Source of the DNA: Bacillota bacterium | GTDB lineage: Bacteria > Bacillota > Clostridia > Oscillospirales > Acutalibacteraceae | DNA: 30,504 nt | Assembly: GCA_029007015.1 (NCBI GenBank) | Contig: JAQXHB010000040.1 | Coordinates: 1 to 30,504 of the forward strand | Reading direction: 5' to 3' | Part shown: piece by piece, positions 1 to 6,162 of the stretch | Layout of the letters: every line of letters begins with the position of its first letter | Position numbering within the stretch: position 1 is the stretch's first letter | Program-made: the position numbers and the translations under genes | Notes under the pieces: generated by a model | Databases searched by the model: none | Seen by the model: only the letters and a program-made list of their open reading frames with translations | What the model was told of the DNA's origin: nothing

Positions 1-573
1 GGCTGAGATGTGTCCCTTTTCTTTGAGCCAATGTTCGAGAAAAATTACGACGAACATGGCCGTCATGACAAAGTCGAGACCCTCAGTGTTGAATGTCAGC
101 AGGGAGCCGACCAGTCCGCCGATGGTGGAGCCGGAAAACCAGTAAAAGTGATTGAGCAGGGTGACAAAAAACATGAACCATCCCTTGTCCACGCCGCTTG
201 GCACCTCGGCAGAGTAATTGATGGAAAAGGACTCGTCGCACAGGCCGAATATCAAATAAAACTTTTTCCAGCCGGTGCCCTTGAACTTGTCCAGCATGGA
301 TATGCCGTAGAACAGATGGCGCACCTGTATCATCAGCGTCACCGCGAGGGTTTGCAGCGGCGCAAAGGTGCTCATCAGCATGGACACGGCCAAAAATTCG
401 AGCGAGCCGCCGAAAACGGTCAGGCTCATGACCGCCGGATACCAGAAACTGAAACCCGAGGTGTTCATATAAATGCCGTATGCCAGCCCTAAAAACCAAA
501 AACTTGCAAAAACGGGCACAGTGTGCGGAAAGGCGGCTCGAAATGCGTTGCGCCGTATACTTTTGTTGTTCAT
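1..573 (-). CDS. azlC: AzlC family branched-chain amino acid permease (3' end cut by window)
   Basis: The minus-strand frame stays open from the ATG at 573 to base 1, giving 191 residues. The N-terminus reads MNNKSIRRNAFRAAFPHTVP and is followed by hydrophobic segments and the family-like stretches GLAYGIYMN, GGSLEFLAVSMLMS, QVRHLFYG and FGLCDESF. AzlC proteins are inner-membrane permeases that act with the small AzlD subunit in branched-chain amino acid (azaleucine) export; the usual length is about 230 residues, so roughly 40 are missing at the window edge. An azlD would be expected beyond base 1. The ATG at 573 is chosen because AAGGAGAG lies about 10 nt upstream; the ATG at 583 is in another frame and too close to that site. 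A well-formed promoter lies upstream at 629-657. Confidence 0.88.
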   Translation of the reverse strand, partial: MNNKSIRRNAFRAAFPHTVPVFASFWFLGLAYGIYMNTSGFSFWYPAVMSLTVFGGSLEFLAVSMLMSTFAPLQTLAVTLMIQVRHLFYGISMLDKFKGTGWKKFYLIFGLCDESFSINYSAEVPSGVDKGWFMFFVTLLNHFYWFSGSTIGGLVGSLLTFNTEGLDFVMTAMFVVIFLEHWLKEKGHISA

Positions 574-615
574 TGTCGGACATTACTCTCCTTGTTTTTA
601 CAATCCAAGTGCAAC

Positions 616-636
616 GATATAATTGTTGATTATATC
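616..636. promoter_or_regulatory. Inverted repeat overlapping the azlC -10 box, possible operator
   Basis: GATATAAT (616-623), TGTTG, ATTATATC (629-636) is a perfect 8-bp dyad with a 5-nt spacer. It covers the -10 hexamer and the predicted transcript start of azlC, where a repressor would block polymerase. Part of the symmetry is the -10 sequence itself, so chance is a real alternative. Confidence 0.35.
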
Positions 637-657
637 ACAAATATCCGACTTCTTCAA
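629..657 (-). promoter_or_regulatory. Sigma-A-type promoter of azlC
   Basis: On the minus strand TTGAAG (652-657) is followed by a 17-nt spacer and a perfect TATAAT (629-634). The predicted transcript start near 622 leaves a leader of about 50 nt before the azlC ATG. Confidence 0.72.
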
Positions 658-684
658 TCGCAAAAATAACAGCACAAACCGCCG

Positions 685-810
685 TCAGTTATCGTCCAAA
701 TGCTCAATCAACCGACCGTTTTCGTCAATGGTTCCGTATGGGCCGACCATGGCGCAAAAGGCCCTTGCCAGCAGGGCCGAAATCGCGCTTTTAAACCGGT
801 GCTTTTTCAT
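685..810 (-). CDS. Possible small protein, 41 residues
   Basis: ATG at 810 with a strong Shine-Dalgarno (GGGAGG, about 8 nt upstream) opens a 41-codon frame ending in TGA at 685-687. It begins MKKHRFKSAISALLARAF and ends GRLIEHLDDN. The N-terminal half is basic and amphipathic or weakly hydrophobic (residues 8-22); the C-terminal half is polar and acidic. It lies between divergent neighbours, pointing the same way as azlC but upstream of the azlC promoter, so it would need its own transcript. No clear -35/-10 pair was found for it. I do not recognise a family. The ribosome-binding site and intact frame are the only support. Confidence 0.5.
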   Translation of the reverse strand: MKKHRFKSAISALLARAFCAMVGPYGTIDENGRLIEHLDDN

Positions 811-872
811 GATAAATTCACCTCCCTCTATATTATTAGCGCAAAATGGGGCTTTTATGTCGGCACCGAATG

Positions 873-881
873 TGTTACAAT
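873..881 (+). promoter_or_regulatory. Extended -10 promoter candidate for the DUF6062-ybaK operon
   Basis: TGTTACAAT at 873-881 is an extended -10 element (TGn plus TACAAT) about 30 nt upstream of the start at 911. No good -35 lies 17 nt upstream, which is common for extended -10 promoters. Confidence 0.42.
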
Positions 882-910
882 TAAAATAAAAAATTGATGG
901 AGTGAACTGT

Positions 911-1630
911 ATGCGCGACGATATTTGTACCATACCGGTCAGTGAGGGATTTGAACCAAAGGACGGCTGCCCATTGTGCCGCATGCGCGCCATTGCCGAA
1001 AAGCGAGTGATTACATATATCATGGGCGCCGCAATGATGGAGCCCGATATACGCATGAAAACCAATGAAATGGGATTTTGCAGTGACCACTACGCAATGA
1101 TGCGCAAAGCCAACAACCGGCTTTCGCTGGCGCTTATGCTCGACAGTCACCTGACCGAAATCAAAGAGGACATACTCGGTGAGGGCAAAAAAATATTCAA
1201 GCAAAGCGACAAAAAGTGCGCATACAAGGCGGTGGAGTTGGAGCACACCTGTTTTGTCTGCGACAGGATGAATTACGGCATGGAGCATATGCTCGACACC
1301 GTTTACCGCGTTTATGAAAAGGAGCCGTCATTTCAGCAACTTTTCAGCGAGCAAACCGCACTGTGCCTGCCGCACTACGCTCTGCTGGTGAGCAACATAC
1401 CCGACCGCATGGACAAAAAGGCGGCCGACCGCATGAAAAGCGCGGCACGCAAACTGGTCAGCGATTACGCCGATGAACTCAAGGCCGATGTCCGCCACTT
1501 TTGCGATATGTTCGATTACAGAAACAACGGCGAGGACGCTGACTGGGGCAATTCGCGCGATGCCATTGAGCGGACAATCGCCTTTTTGAACGGTGACTTG
1601 CCTGAGAGCAAGAAGAACAAAATCAGATGA
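911..1630 (+). CDS. DUF6062 family protein with two CxxC/CxxH modules
   Basis: This 239-residue cytoplasmic protein matches my memory of the Clostridia family DUF6062, whose function is unknown. It has an internal duplication: C20-x2-C23 followed by C57-x2-H60, then C114-x2-C117 followed by C152-x2-H155, with 33 and 34 residues between the paired halves. Each module supplies three Cys and one His, which suggests two zinc or iron sites (inference). The rest is helical and charged; there is no signal peptide or membrane segment. The ATG at 911 is preferred over the GTG at 902 because GGAG at 899-902 is then 8 nt upstream. The stop lies 6 nt before ybaK, so the two are almost certainly co-transcribed. 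Confidence 0.8.
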   Translation: MRDDICTIPVSEGFEPKDGCPLCRMRAIAEKRVITYIMGAAMMEPDIRMKTNEMGFCSDHYAMMRKANNRLSLALMLDSHLTEIKEDILGEGKKIFKQSDKKCAYKAVELEHTCFVCDRMNYGMEHMLDTVYRVYEKEPSFQQLFSEQTALCLPHYALLVSNIPDRMDKKAADRMKSAARKLVSDYADELKADVRHFCDMFDYRNNGEDADWGNSRDAIERTIAFLNGDLPESKKNKIR

Positions 1631-1636
1631 GGCGCT

Positions 1637-2125
1637 ATGAAAGACATTAAAACAAATGCCATGCGCATACTCGACCGCATGAAGATAAATTACACCGTCA
1701 ACACCTATCAGTGCGATCAATTTGTCGACGGCGTTGCCGTTGCGGATATGCTCGGTCAGCCCTACGACCGTTCATTCAAAACGCTGGTTACCCGCGGGCA
1801 CAGCGGCGAGATACGCGTCTTTGTACTGCCCATTGCAGAGGAATTGGACATGAAAGCGGCCGCCAAATCGGTGGGCGAGAAATCGGTCGATATGCTGCAT
1901 GTTAAAGAGATTAACGCCATAACCGGATATATACGCGGCGGCTGTACTGCCATAGGGATGAAAAAACGCTACTCAACGGTGCTCGACAGCAGTGCCGCGG
2001 CGCACGACATCATCATTGTCAGCGGCGGTCGCATCGGCTCGCAGATAATGCTTGCGCCCGATGATTTTATCCGCGCGGTGGACGGAAAATACGCCGATAT
2101 TACCGTTAAGCGGCAGAAAATGTAA
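1637..2125 (+). CDS. ybaK: Cys-tRNA(Pro)/Cys-tRNA(Cys) deacylase YbaK
   Basis: A 162-residue protein of normal family length. YbaK/EbsC proteins hydrolyse mischarged Cys-tRNA(Pro) in trans, complementing prolyl-tRNA synthetase. Support: the N-terminal TNAMRILD, the conserved lysine K48 in the RSFKTLV context (equivalent of the catalytic Lys of the family), the LPIAEELDMKAAAK segment and the loop GYIRGGCTAIGMKKR at about 97-111, which corresponds to GYxxGGxSPxGxKK; the usual Pro is not conserved here. The Shine-Dalgarno GAGG (1629-1632) overlaps the stop of the DUF6062 gene. A terminator-like hairpin follows at 2137. Confidence 0.92.
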   Translation: MKDIKTNAMRILDRMKINYTVNTYQCDQFVDGVAVADMLGQPYDRSFKTLVTRGHSGEIRVFVLPIAEELDMKAAAKSVGEKSVDMLHVKEINAITGYIRGGCTAIGMKKRYSTVLDSSAAAHDIIIVSGGRIGSQIMLAPDDFIRAVDGKYADITVKRQKM

Positions 2126-2136
2126 GATAAATTTTG

Positions 2137-2174
2137 AGCGGCACTGCTTCGGCGGCGCCGTTCTTTGCTTTTTG
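2137..2174 (+). terminator. Intrinsic terminator after ybaK
   Basis: CGGCACTGC (2139-2147), loop TTCG, GCGGCGCCG (2152-2160) pairs over nine positions with one A-C mismatch and one G-U pair, followed by the interrupted T tract TTCTTTGCTTTTT. It closes the DUF6062-ybaK unit. Confidence 0.6.
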
Positions 2175-2279
2175 TGTCAGGCTCAAAATCCGGCCGCAGA
2201 TGTGAATAAAAATCTCAAAAGAAAACAGGAGTAATGTACCAATAATACGACACCTTTCCCCATTTTTCGACAATAAGTA

Positions 2280-2308
2280 TTGCAAACAGCCGAGAATGAT
2301 GGTATTTT
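2280..2308 (+). promoter_or_regulatory. Weak promoter candidate for the small coiled-coil/HTH pair
   Basis: TTGCAA (2280-2285), 17-nt spacer, TATTTT (2303-2308). Both hexamers match the consensus at four of six positions. The predicted start near 2314 lies just before two palindromes. Confidence 0.4.
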
Positions 2309-2319
2309 ATTTTTGCGCG

Positions 2320-2351
2320 CGTGAAAAATATTCACGGTGATGATGCATCAT
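2320..2351. promoter_or_regulatory. Two adjacent palindromes in the leader of the 2373-2880 gene pair
   Basis: CGTGAA-AAATA-TTCACG (2320-2336) is a perfect 6-bp inverted repeat. ATGATGCATCAT (2340-2351) is a perfect 12-bp palindrome. They sit between the predicted transcript start and the Shine-Dalgarno of the gene at 2373, so they could be operators or RNA hairpins. Confidence 0.4.
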
Positions 2352-2372
2352 GCCTGAGAAAGGTGAGGAAAA

Positions 2373-2606
2373 ATGAATATCACACAACTGGGTGAAGAGT
2401 ATTTGCAGGAGGCCGAGCGCCTGAGGCGGCGCATTGATGAACTGCGCGTGTTGCTCAAGTCCAGCCGCGGCAAAGAACATCTGCAACTTGAGCGGCAGAT
2501 AAACGCCTACTATAAAATGGCCGAGGACTGCTACAACACCGGCACTTACCTTAAATTTTATTATACGGAGGGATATTTGAGTGTCTCGAAGAATTACAGG
2601 ATTTGA
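2373..2606 (+). CDS. Small coiled-coil protein of unknown function
   Basis: A 77-residue protein starting MNITQLGEEYLQEAERLRRR. Residues 8-45 are highly charged with heptad-like leucines (LQEAERLRRRIDELRVLL), consistent with one helical hairpin or coiled coil; residues 48-70 hold several aromatics (AYYKMAEDCY, YLKFYYTEGYL). The Shine-Dalgarno AGGTGAGG stands about 5 nt before the ATG. Its 3' end overlaps the following HTH gene by 26 nt, so the two are translationally linked and the products may act together. I do not recognise a family; it does not resemble sigma region 2. A host chromosomal or relic-phage regulator are both possible. Confidence 0.7.
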   Translation: MNITQLGEEYLQEAERLRRRIDELRVLLKSSRGKEHLQLERQINAYYKMAEDCYNTGTYLKFYYTEGYLSVSKNYRI

Positions 2607-2880
2607 CAGTTACGGCATGCCGAGTGAGGTCGATGAGTACTTTCGCGGCGTGTGCGGAGGCGAGTCACAGCGGTACGAGCGTCTGCGTCAGTGCGTGCGC
2701 AAGGCGGTGCAGCTCGAACTGACCGAGCCACAGCGCAGGTGCGTTGAACTGTGCTATTTTCAGCGCATGAAACTATCCGAGGCGGCCGAAGTGCTCGGCG
2801 TGAACAAATCGACCGTGTCGCGTCATCTCAAGCGAGCGCGAGACAAACTGGCCTTTTCGCTGAAGTATGACATGTACTAA
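2581..2880 (+). CDS. Sigma-70 region 4-like helix-turn-helix protein
   Basis: A 99-residue protein with a C-terminal sigma region 4.2-type HTH: LTEPQRRCVELCYF, then LSEAAEVLGVNKSTVSRHLK and RARDKLA (about residues 47-92). The first 40 residues carry no recognisable region 2 or 3, so it cannot be a complete sigma factor. Proteins of this type occur in Clostridia chromosomes and prophages as DNA-binding regulators. The GTG at 2581 is chosen because GGAGGG (2567-2572) is 8 nt upstream; the gene begins inside the preceding small gene. No terminator is visible in the 80 nt before the aconitase promoter. Confidence 0.82.
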   Translation: MSRRITGFDSYGMPSEVDEYFRGVCGGESQRYERLRQCVRKAVQLELTEPQRRCVELCYFQRMKLSEAAEVLGVNKSTVSRHLKRARDKLAFSLKYDMY

Positions 2881-2961
2881 ATCGGGGCAGACACCGAGCC
2901 GCTCTGTTATGAATGAAAGATAAATTTCGGTTGCTGAAAACGAAAAATCTTTGATATTTTA

Positions 2962-2990
2962 TTGACAAATCATCCTTTTTGAAGGATAAT
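2962..2990 (+). promoter_or_regulatory. Sigma-A promoter of the acn-lipoprotein-idh-rex operon
   Basis: A consensus TTGACA (2962-2967), exactly 17 nt of spacer and GATAAT (2985-2990, five of six). The predicted start near 2997 is about 28 nt from the chosen aconitase ATG. Confidence 0.8.
2972..2987. promoter_or_regulatory. Operator-like inverted repeat between -35 and -10 of the acn promoter
   Basis: ATCCTT-TTTG-AAGGAT is a perfect 6-bp dyad filling most of the promoter spacer and entering the -10 hexamer. A protein bound here would exclude RNA polymerase. It does not match the Rex consensus. Confidence 0.4.
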
Positions 2991-3024
2991 AGATTAAATG
3001 ACTGTATAAATGGGGGCAGAACTA

Positions 3025-4965
3025 ATGGGATACACTATTGCACAAAAAATTATTGCCGCTCATCTTGTTTCCGGCGAGATGAAGGTTGGCTGTGAAATCG
3101 GACTGCGCATAGACCAGACATTGACGCAGGATGCAACCGGCACTATGGCATACCTTGAGTTTGAGGCCATGGGCGTGCCGCGCGTCAAGACCGAGCGCAG
3201 TGTCGCATACATCGACCACAACACACTGCAGACCGGATTTGAAAATGCCGATGACCACCGATTCATTCAAACAGTGTGCAAAAAGCACGGCATCTATTAT
3301 TCGCGCCCCGGCAACGGAATTTGCCATCAGATTCATTTGGAGCGGTTCGGTATACCCGGCAAAACGCTCATCGGCTCTGACAGCCATACGCCTACCGGCG
3401 GCGGACTGGGCATGCTGGCAATGGGCGCCGGCGGCATGGATGTAGCCGTTGCAATGGGCGGCGGCGAATACTTTATCACCATGCCGAAAATGGTTAGAAT
3501 CAATCTGCACGGACAACTCGGTCCGTATGTGTCTGCCAAGGATGTTATCCTTGAGGTGCTGCGCATCATGAGCGTTAAGGGCGGCGTTGGCAAGATAGTT
3601 GAGTACAGCGGCGACGGCGTTCAGACTTTGTCTGTGCCCGAGCGTGCCACCATCACCAACATGGGCGCCGAACTGGGTGCCTCCACCTCAATATTCCCGT
3701 CCGACGAGACGACCCGAAAGTTTATGGCCGCCCAGGGACGCGAGAGCGACTGGGTCGCACTGGCAAGCGACCCCGATGCCGATTACGATGAGGAGTACGA
3801 TATCGACCTCTCGGCTCTGCGCCCGCTGGCGGCATGCCCGCACAGTCCCGACAATGTCCGCCCGGTGGCTGAACTGGCTGCCGAGGGCATCAAGGTTGAC
3901 CAAGTGTGCATCGGCAGTTGCACCAACTCGTCACTGCTGGATATGCTCCGCGTGGCTGAAATTCTGCGCGGCCGCACTGTCCACCCCGAGGTCAGCCTGG
4001 CCATTGCGCCCGGCTCAAAGCAGGTTTACAACATGCTGGCCGACTGCGGCGCTTTGAGCGTGATGATTGCGGCCGGTGCGCGCATACTTGAGTGTGCGTG
4101 CGGCCCCTGCATCGGAATGGGTCAGTCGCCCAATTCCGCCGGCGTGTCACTGCGCACATTTAACCGCAATTTCGAGGGCCGGTCGGGTACGGCTGACGGC
4201 CAGATTTATCTGGTCAGCCCTGAGACGGCTGCTGCGGCGGCACTCACCGGCTGCTTCACCGACCCCACCACACTTGGCGACGCTGTCAAAGTGGACATGC
4301 CCGATAAGTTCCTTATCAACGACAATCTCATAGTTGCTCCGGCCGACGAGCAGGATATGGACAGTGTTGAAATCAAGCGCGGCCCCAACATCAAGCCATT
4401 CCCCAAGGCCGACGCAATGCCCGAGGACATCGCCTGCAAGGTACTGCTGAAGGTTGGCGACAACATTACAACCGACCATATCATGCCTGCCGGTGCCAAG
4501 ATACTGCCTTACCGCTCGAACATACCCTTTCTGGCCAACTTCTGCTTTACGCGCTGTGACGAACAGTTCCCCGACCGTTGCCGCGAGCACGGCAGCGGCG
4601 TCATTGTCGGCGGCTCAAACTACGGTCAGGGCTCTTCGCGCGAGCACGCCGCGCTGGTGCCCCTCTATTTGGGCATCAAGGCGGTGGTTGCCAAGTCATT
4701 TGCGCGTATACATGCCGCCAATCTGATTAACGCCGGCATCATTCCGCTCACATTCGAGAACGAGGCCGATTACGATAAGATTGAGCAGATGGACGAGGTG
4801 CGTCTGGACAACATCCGCAGTGTCATTGCGGCGGGCGAACAGCCGGTGCTGACCAATGTCACTAAGGGTGAGACCTATCGCCTGAGCACCGCTTTCTCCG
4901 AGCGTCAGCGCGATATGCTGCTGGCCGGCGGACTGCTCAATTACACCCGAGAGAAAAATCAGTGA
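3025..4965 (+). CDS. acnA: Aconitate hydratase
   Basis: Interconverts citrate and isocitrate in the cytoplasm with a [4Fe-4S] cluster. The protein is 646 residues with the ATG at 3025; that start has GGGGG about 8 nt upstream and gives MGYTIAQKIIAAHLVSG, the normal family N-terminus, whereas the in-frame ATG at 3010 adds five residues and lacks spacing. Cluster ligands are C299 (CIGSCTNSS) and C359/C362 (CACGPCIG). The substrate loop SDSHTPTGGGLGMLAMGAGG lies at about 118-137, and the C-terminal swivel domain carries GSNYGQGSSREHAA. The length is that of the short single-chain aconitase/homoaconitase type, not the 850-900 residue AcnA/AcnB forms, so the symbol is by function only. First gene of the operon; the next gene overlaps by 4 nt. 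Confidence 0.93.
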   Translation: MGYTIAQKIIAAHLVSGEMKVGCEIGLRIDQTLTQDATGTMAYLEFEAMGVPRVKTERSVAYIDHNTLQTGFENADDHRFIQTVCKKHGIYYSRPGNGICHQIHLERFGIPGKTLIGSDSHTPTGGGLGMLAMGAGGMDVAVAMGGGEYFITMPKMVRINLHGQLGPYVSAKDVILEVLRIMSVKGGVGKIVEYSGDGVQTLSVPERATITNMGAELGASTSIFPSDETTRKFMAAQGRESDWVALASDPDADYDEEYDIDLSALRPLAACPHSPDNVRPVAELAAEGIKVDQVCIGSCTNSSLLDMLRVAEILRGRTVHPEVSLAIAPGSKQVYNMLADCGALSVMIAAGARILECACGPCIGMGQSPNSAGVSLRTFNRNFEGRSGTADGQIYLVSPETAAAAALTGCFTDPTTLGDAVKVDMPDKFLINDNLIVAPADEQDMDSVEIKRGPNIKPFPKADAMPEDIACKVLLKVGDNITTDHIMPAGAKILPYRSNIPFLANFCFTRCDEQFPDRCREHGSGVIVGGSNYGQGSSREHAALVPLYLGIKAVVAKSFARIHAANLINAGIIPLTFENEADYDKIEQMDEVRLDNIRSVIAAGEQPVLTNVTKGETYRLSTAFSERQRDMLLAGGLLNYTREKNQ

Positions 4966-6149
4966 TAAGGCGCGCAACACCTCTTGCGGCCGCTGTCTGC
5001 GCGGCGGCAATGCTTGTCGGGTGCGCCGGAGGTGCCGAGACGGGCACATCGTCGTCACCGCAAAAAAGCAATCAGCTAACCGACTGCCGCGCCGAATATC
5101 TGGGCAACATTATGATGGGCAGTTATCCCGATGACTCTGCGCAGATGGTATTTGCGCGCAATGTTTGGGATATGCAGACATACCGCGGAAAGGTTTATTT
5201 CGGCGGCGGCGACTATGACGCCAACATGGGGCCGTGCGATATTTACTGTTACGACTCGCAAACGGGCAAGATAGATAAATCGGCCGCCGCACTTCCAGAC
5301 GAGCAGATAGCCCGCTTCGTAACCGCCGACCATACGGTTTTTCTGCCCATAACCGACAACATAGGCTCGGGCAAGGGCGGCTATTTCAAACTTGAGAACG
5401 GCGTCTGGCAGTGCTGTCGGTACATTGACGGTGCCCTGCACTGCTTTGATATGGTTAAATACGCAGGCAGATACTTTGCCGGCATCGGCCTTGACTACGG
5501 CGATAACCTAAACAGCGCCATCAAAGCATCGGTCGACGGTATTCACTTTGACAATGTCGATATCTACCGCGACGGCCGCAAAGCGCGCGTTGACTCTGAC
5601 AGTTTCGGACGCTGTTACGATTTGTTCACATACGGCAGCGGTCTGTACGCCTACTACCGCGCTGACACCGGCGATTACTTCAACGGGCTGTATCGGTACG
5701 ACGGCGAGAGCAATCGGTTTGAGTTTATCAGCACGATGTTTTTGCCGCTCAACTGCCGAAATTCAAACGAAAACTATCTGACCGTTCAGTCCAAATTCGA
5801 GTTCGGCGGCAAGATGTTTTTTATCAACAACTGTGTGATATGCACAGACGATTTTGCCGCATATACTACGCTGGCACTGCCGCACGGAGCGGTGGCGCGC
5901 GACGGCTGGGTGCGCTTTGGCAAGATGTATATAACTGCCGCTGTGCAAAAGGGCGACGGAACATACGATAATTATGTTTTCGCTGTCGACAGTTCCGGCG
6001 GCGTGGAGGAGATTATTTGCTTCACAGCCGCCGGCTACTGCGTCAGTTTTGAGTACTGCGAGGACTGCTTTTTGTTTGCAATTGGCACATCGCGCACACA
6101 GTTAAAGACGGAGTGCGGCAGTATTTACAAGATAGCATATAAACTGTAA
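4962..6149 (+). CDS. Cys-rich beta-propeller-like lipoprotein in the acn-idh operon
   Basis: A 395-residue exported protein. The signal peptide has RR at 3-4, a hydrophobic core and the lipobox LVGC with C21 as the lipidated residue; a short Ser/Gly-rich linker follows. The mature part contains at least five recurring strand motifs of the form Y/F-x-G-K/R-M/V/Y-Y/F (YRGKVYF 74-80, YAGRYFA 167-173, YGSGLYA 224-230, FGGKMFF 281-287, RFGKMYI 318-324), as in propeller blades. It has 15 cysteines after C21, unusual outside the membrane. The GTG start (4962) overlaps the aconitase TGA in GTGA, which implies translational coupling, and idh follows 13 nt later. I recognise no specific family. Its place between two oxidative-branch enzymes is unexplained; a sensor or binding protein is only a guess. 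Confidence 0.8.
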   Translation: MIRRATPLAAAVCAAAMLVGCAGGAETGTSSSPQKSNQLTDCRAEYLGNIMMGSYPDDSAQMVFARNVWDMQTYRGKVYFGGGDYDANMGPCDIYCYDSQTGKIDKSAAALPDEQIARFVTADHTVFLPITDNIGSGKGGYFKLENGVWQCCRYIDGALHCFDMVKYAGRYFAGIGLDYGDNLNSAIKASVDGIHFDNVDIYRDGRKARVDSDSFGRCYDLFTYGSGLYAYYRADTGDYFNGLYRYDGESNRFEFISTMFLPLNCRNSNENYLTVQSKFEFGGKMFFINNCVICTDDFAAYTTLALPHGAVARDGWVRFGKMYITAAVQKGDGTYDNYVFAVDSSGGVEEIICFTAAGYCVSFEYCEDCFLFAIGTSRTQLKTECGSIYKIAYKL

Positions 6150-6162
6150 AGGAATGATAGAT

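Noticed and set aside
83..583. Minus-strand frame of 166 codons starting at the ATG at 583
   Set aside because: It overlaps azlC in another frame. Its start is only 3 nt from the Shine-Dalgarno, and its translation is Arg/His-rich without a domain.
618..623. Plus-strand TATAAT as a divergent promoter
   Set aside because: It has no -35 at a usable distance and is explained as the mirrored arm of the dyad at the azlC promoter.
2126..2372. Riboswitch or small RNA in the spacer after ybaK
   Set aside because: Beyond the terminator, the weak promoter and the two palindromes, I saw no conserved aptamer-like arrangement.
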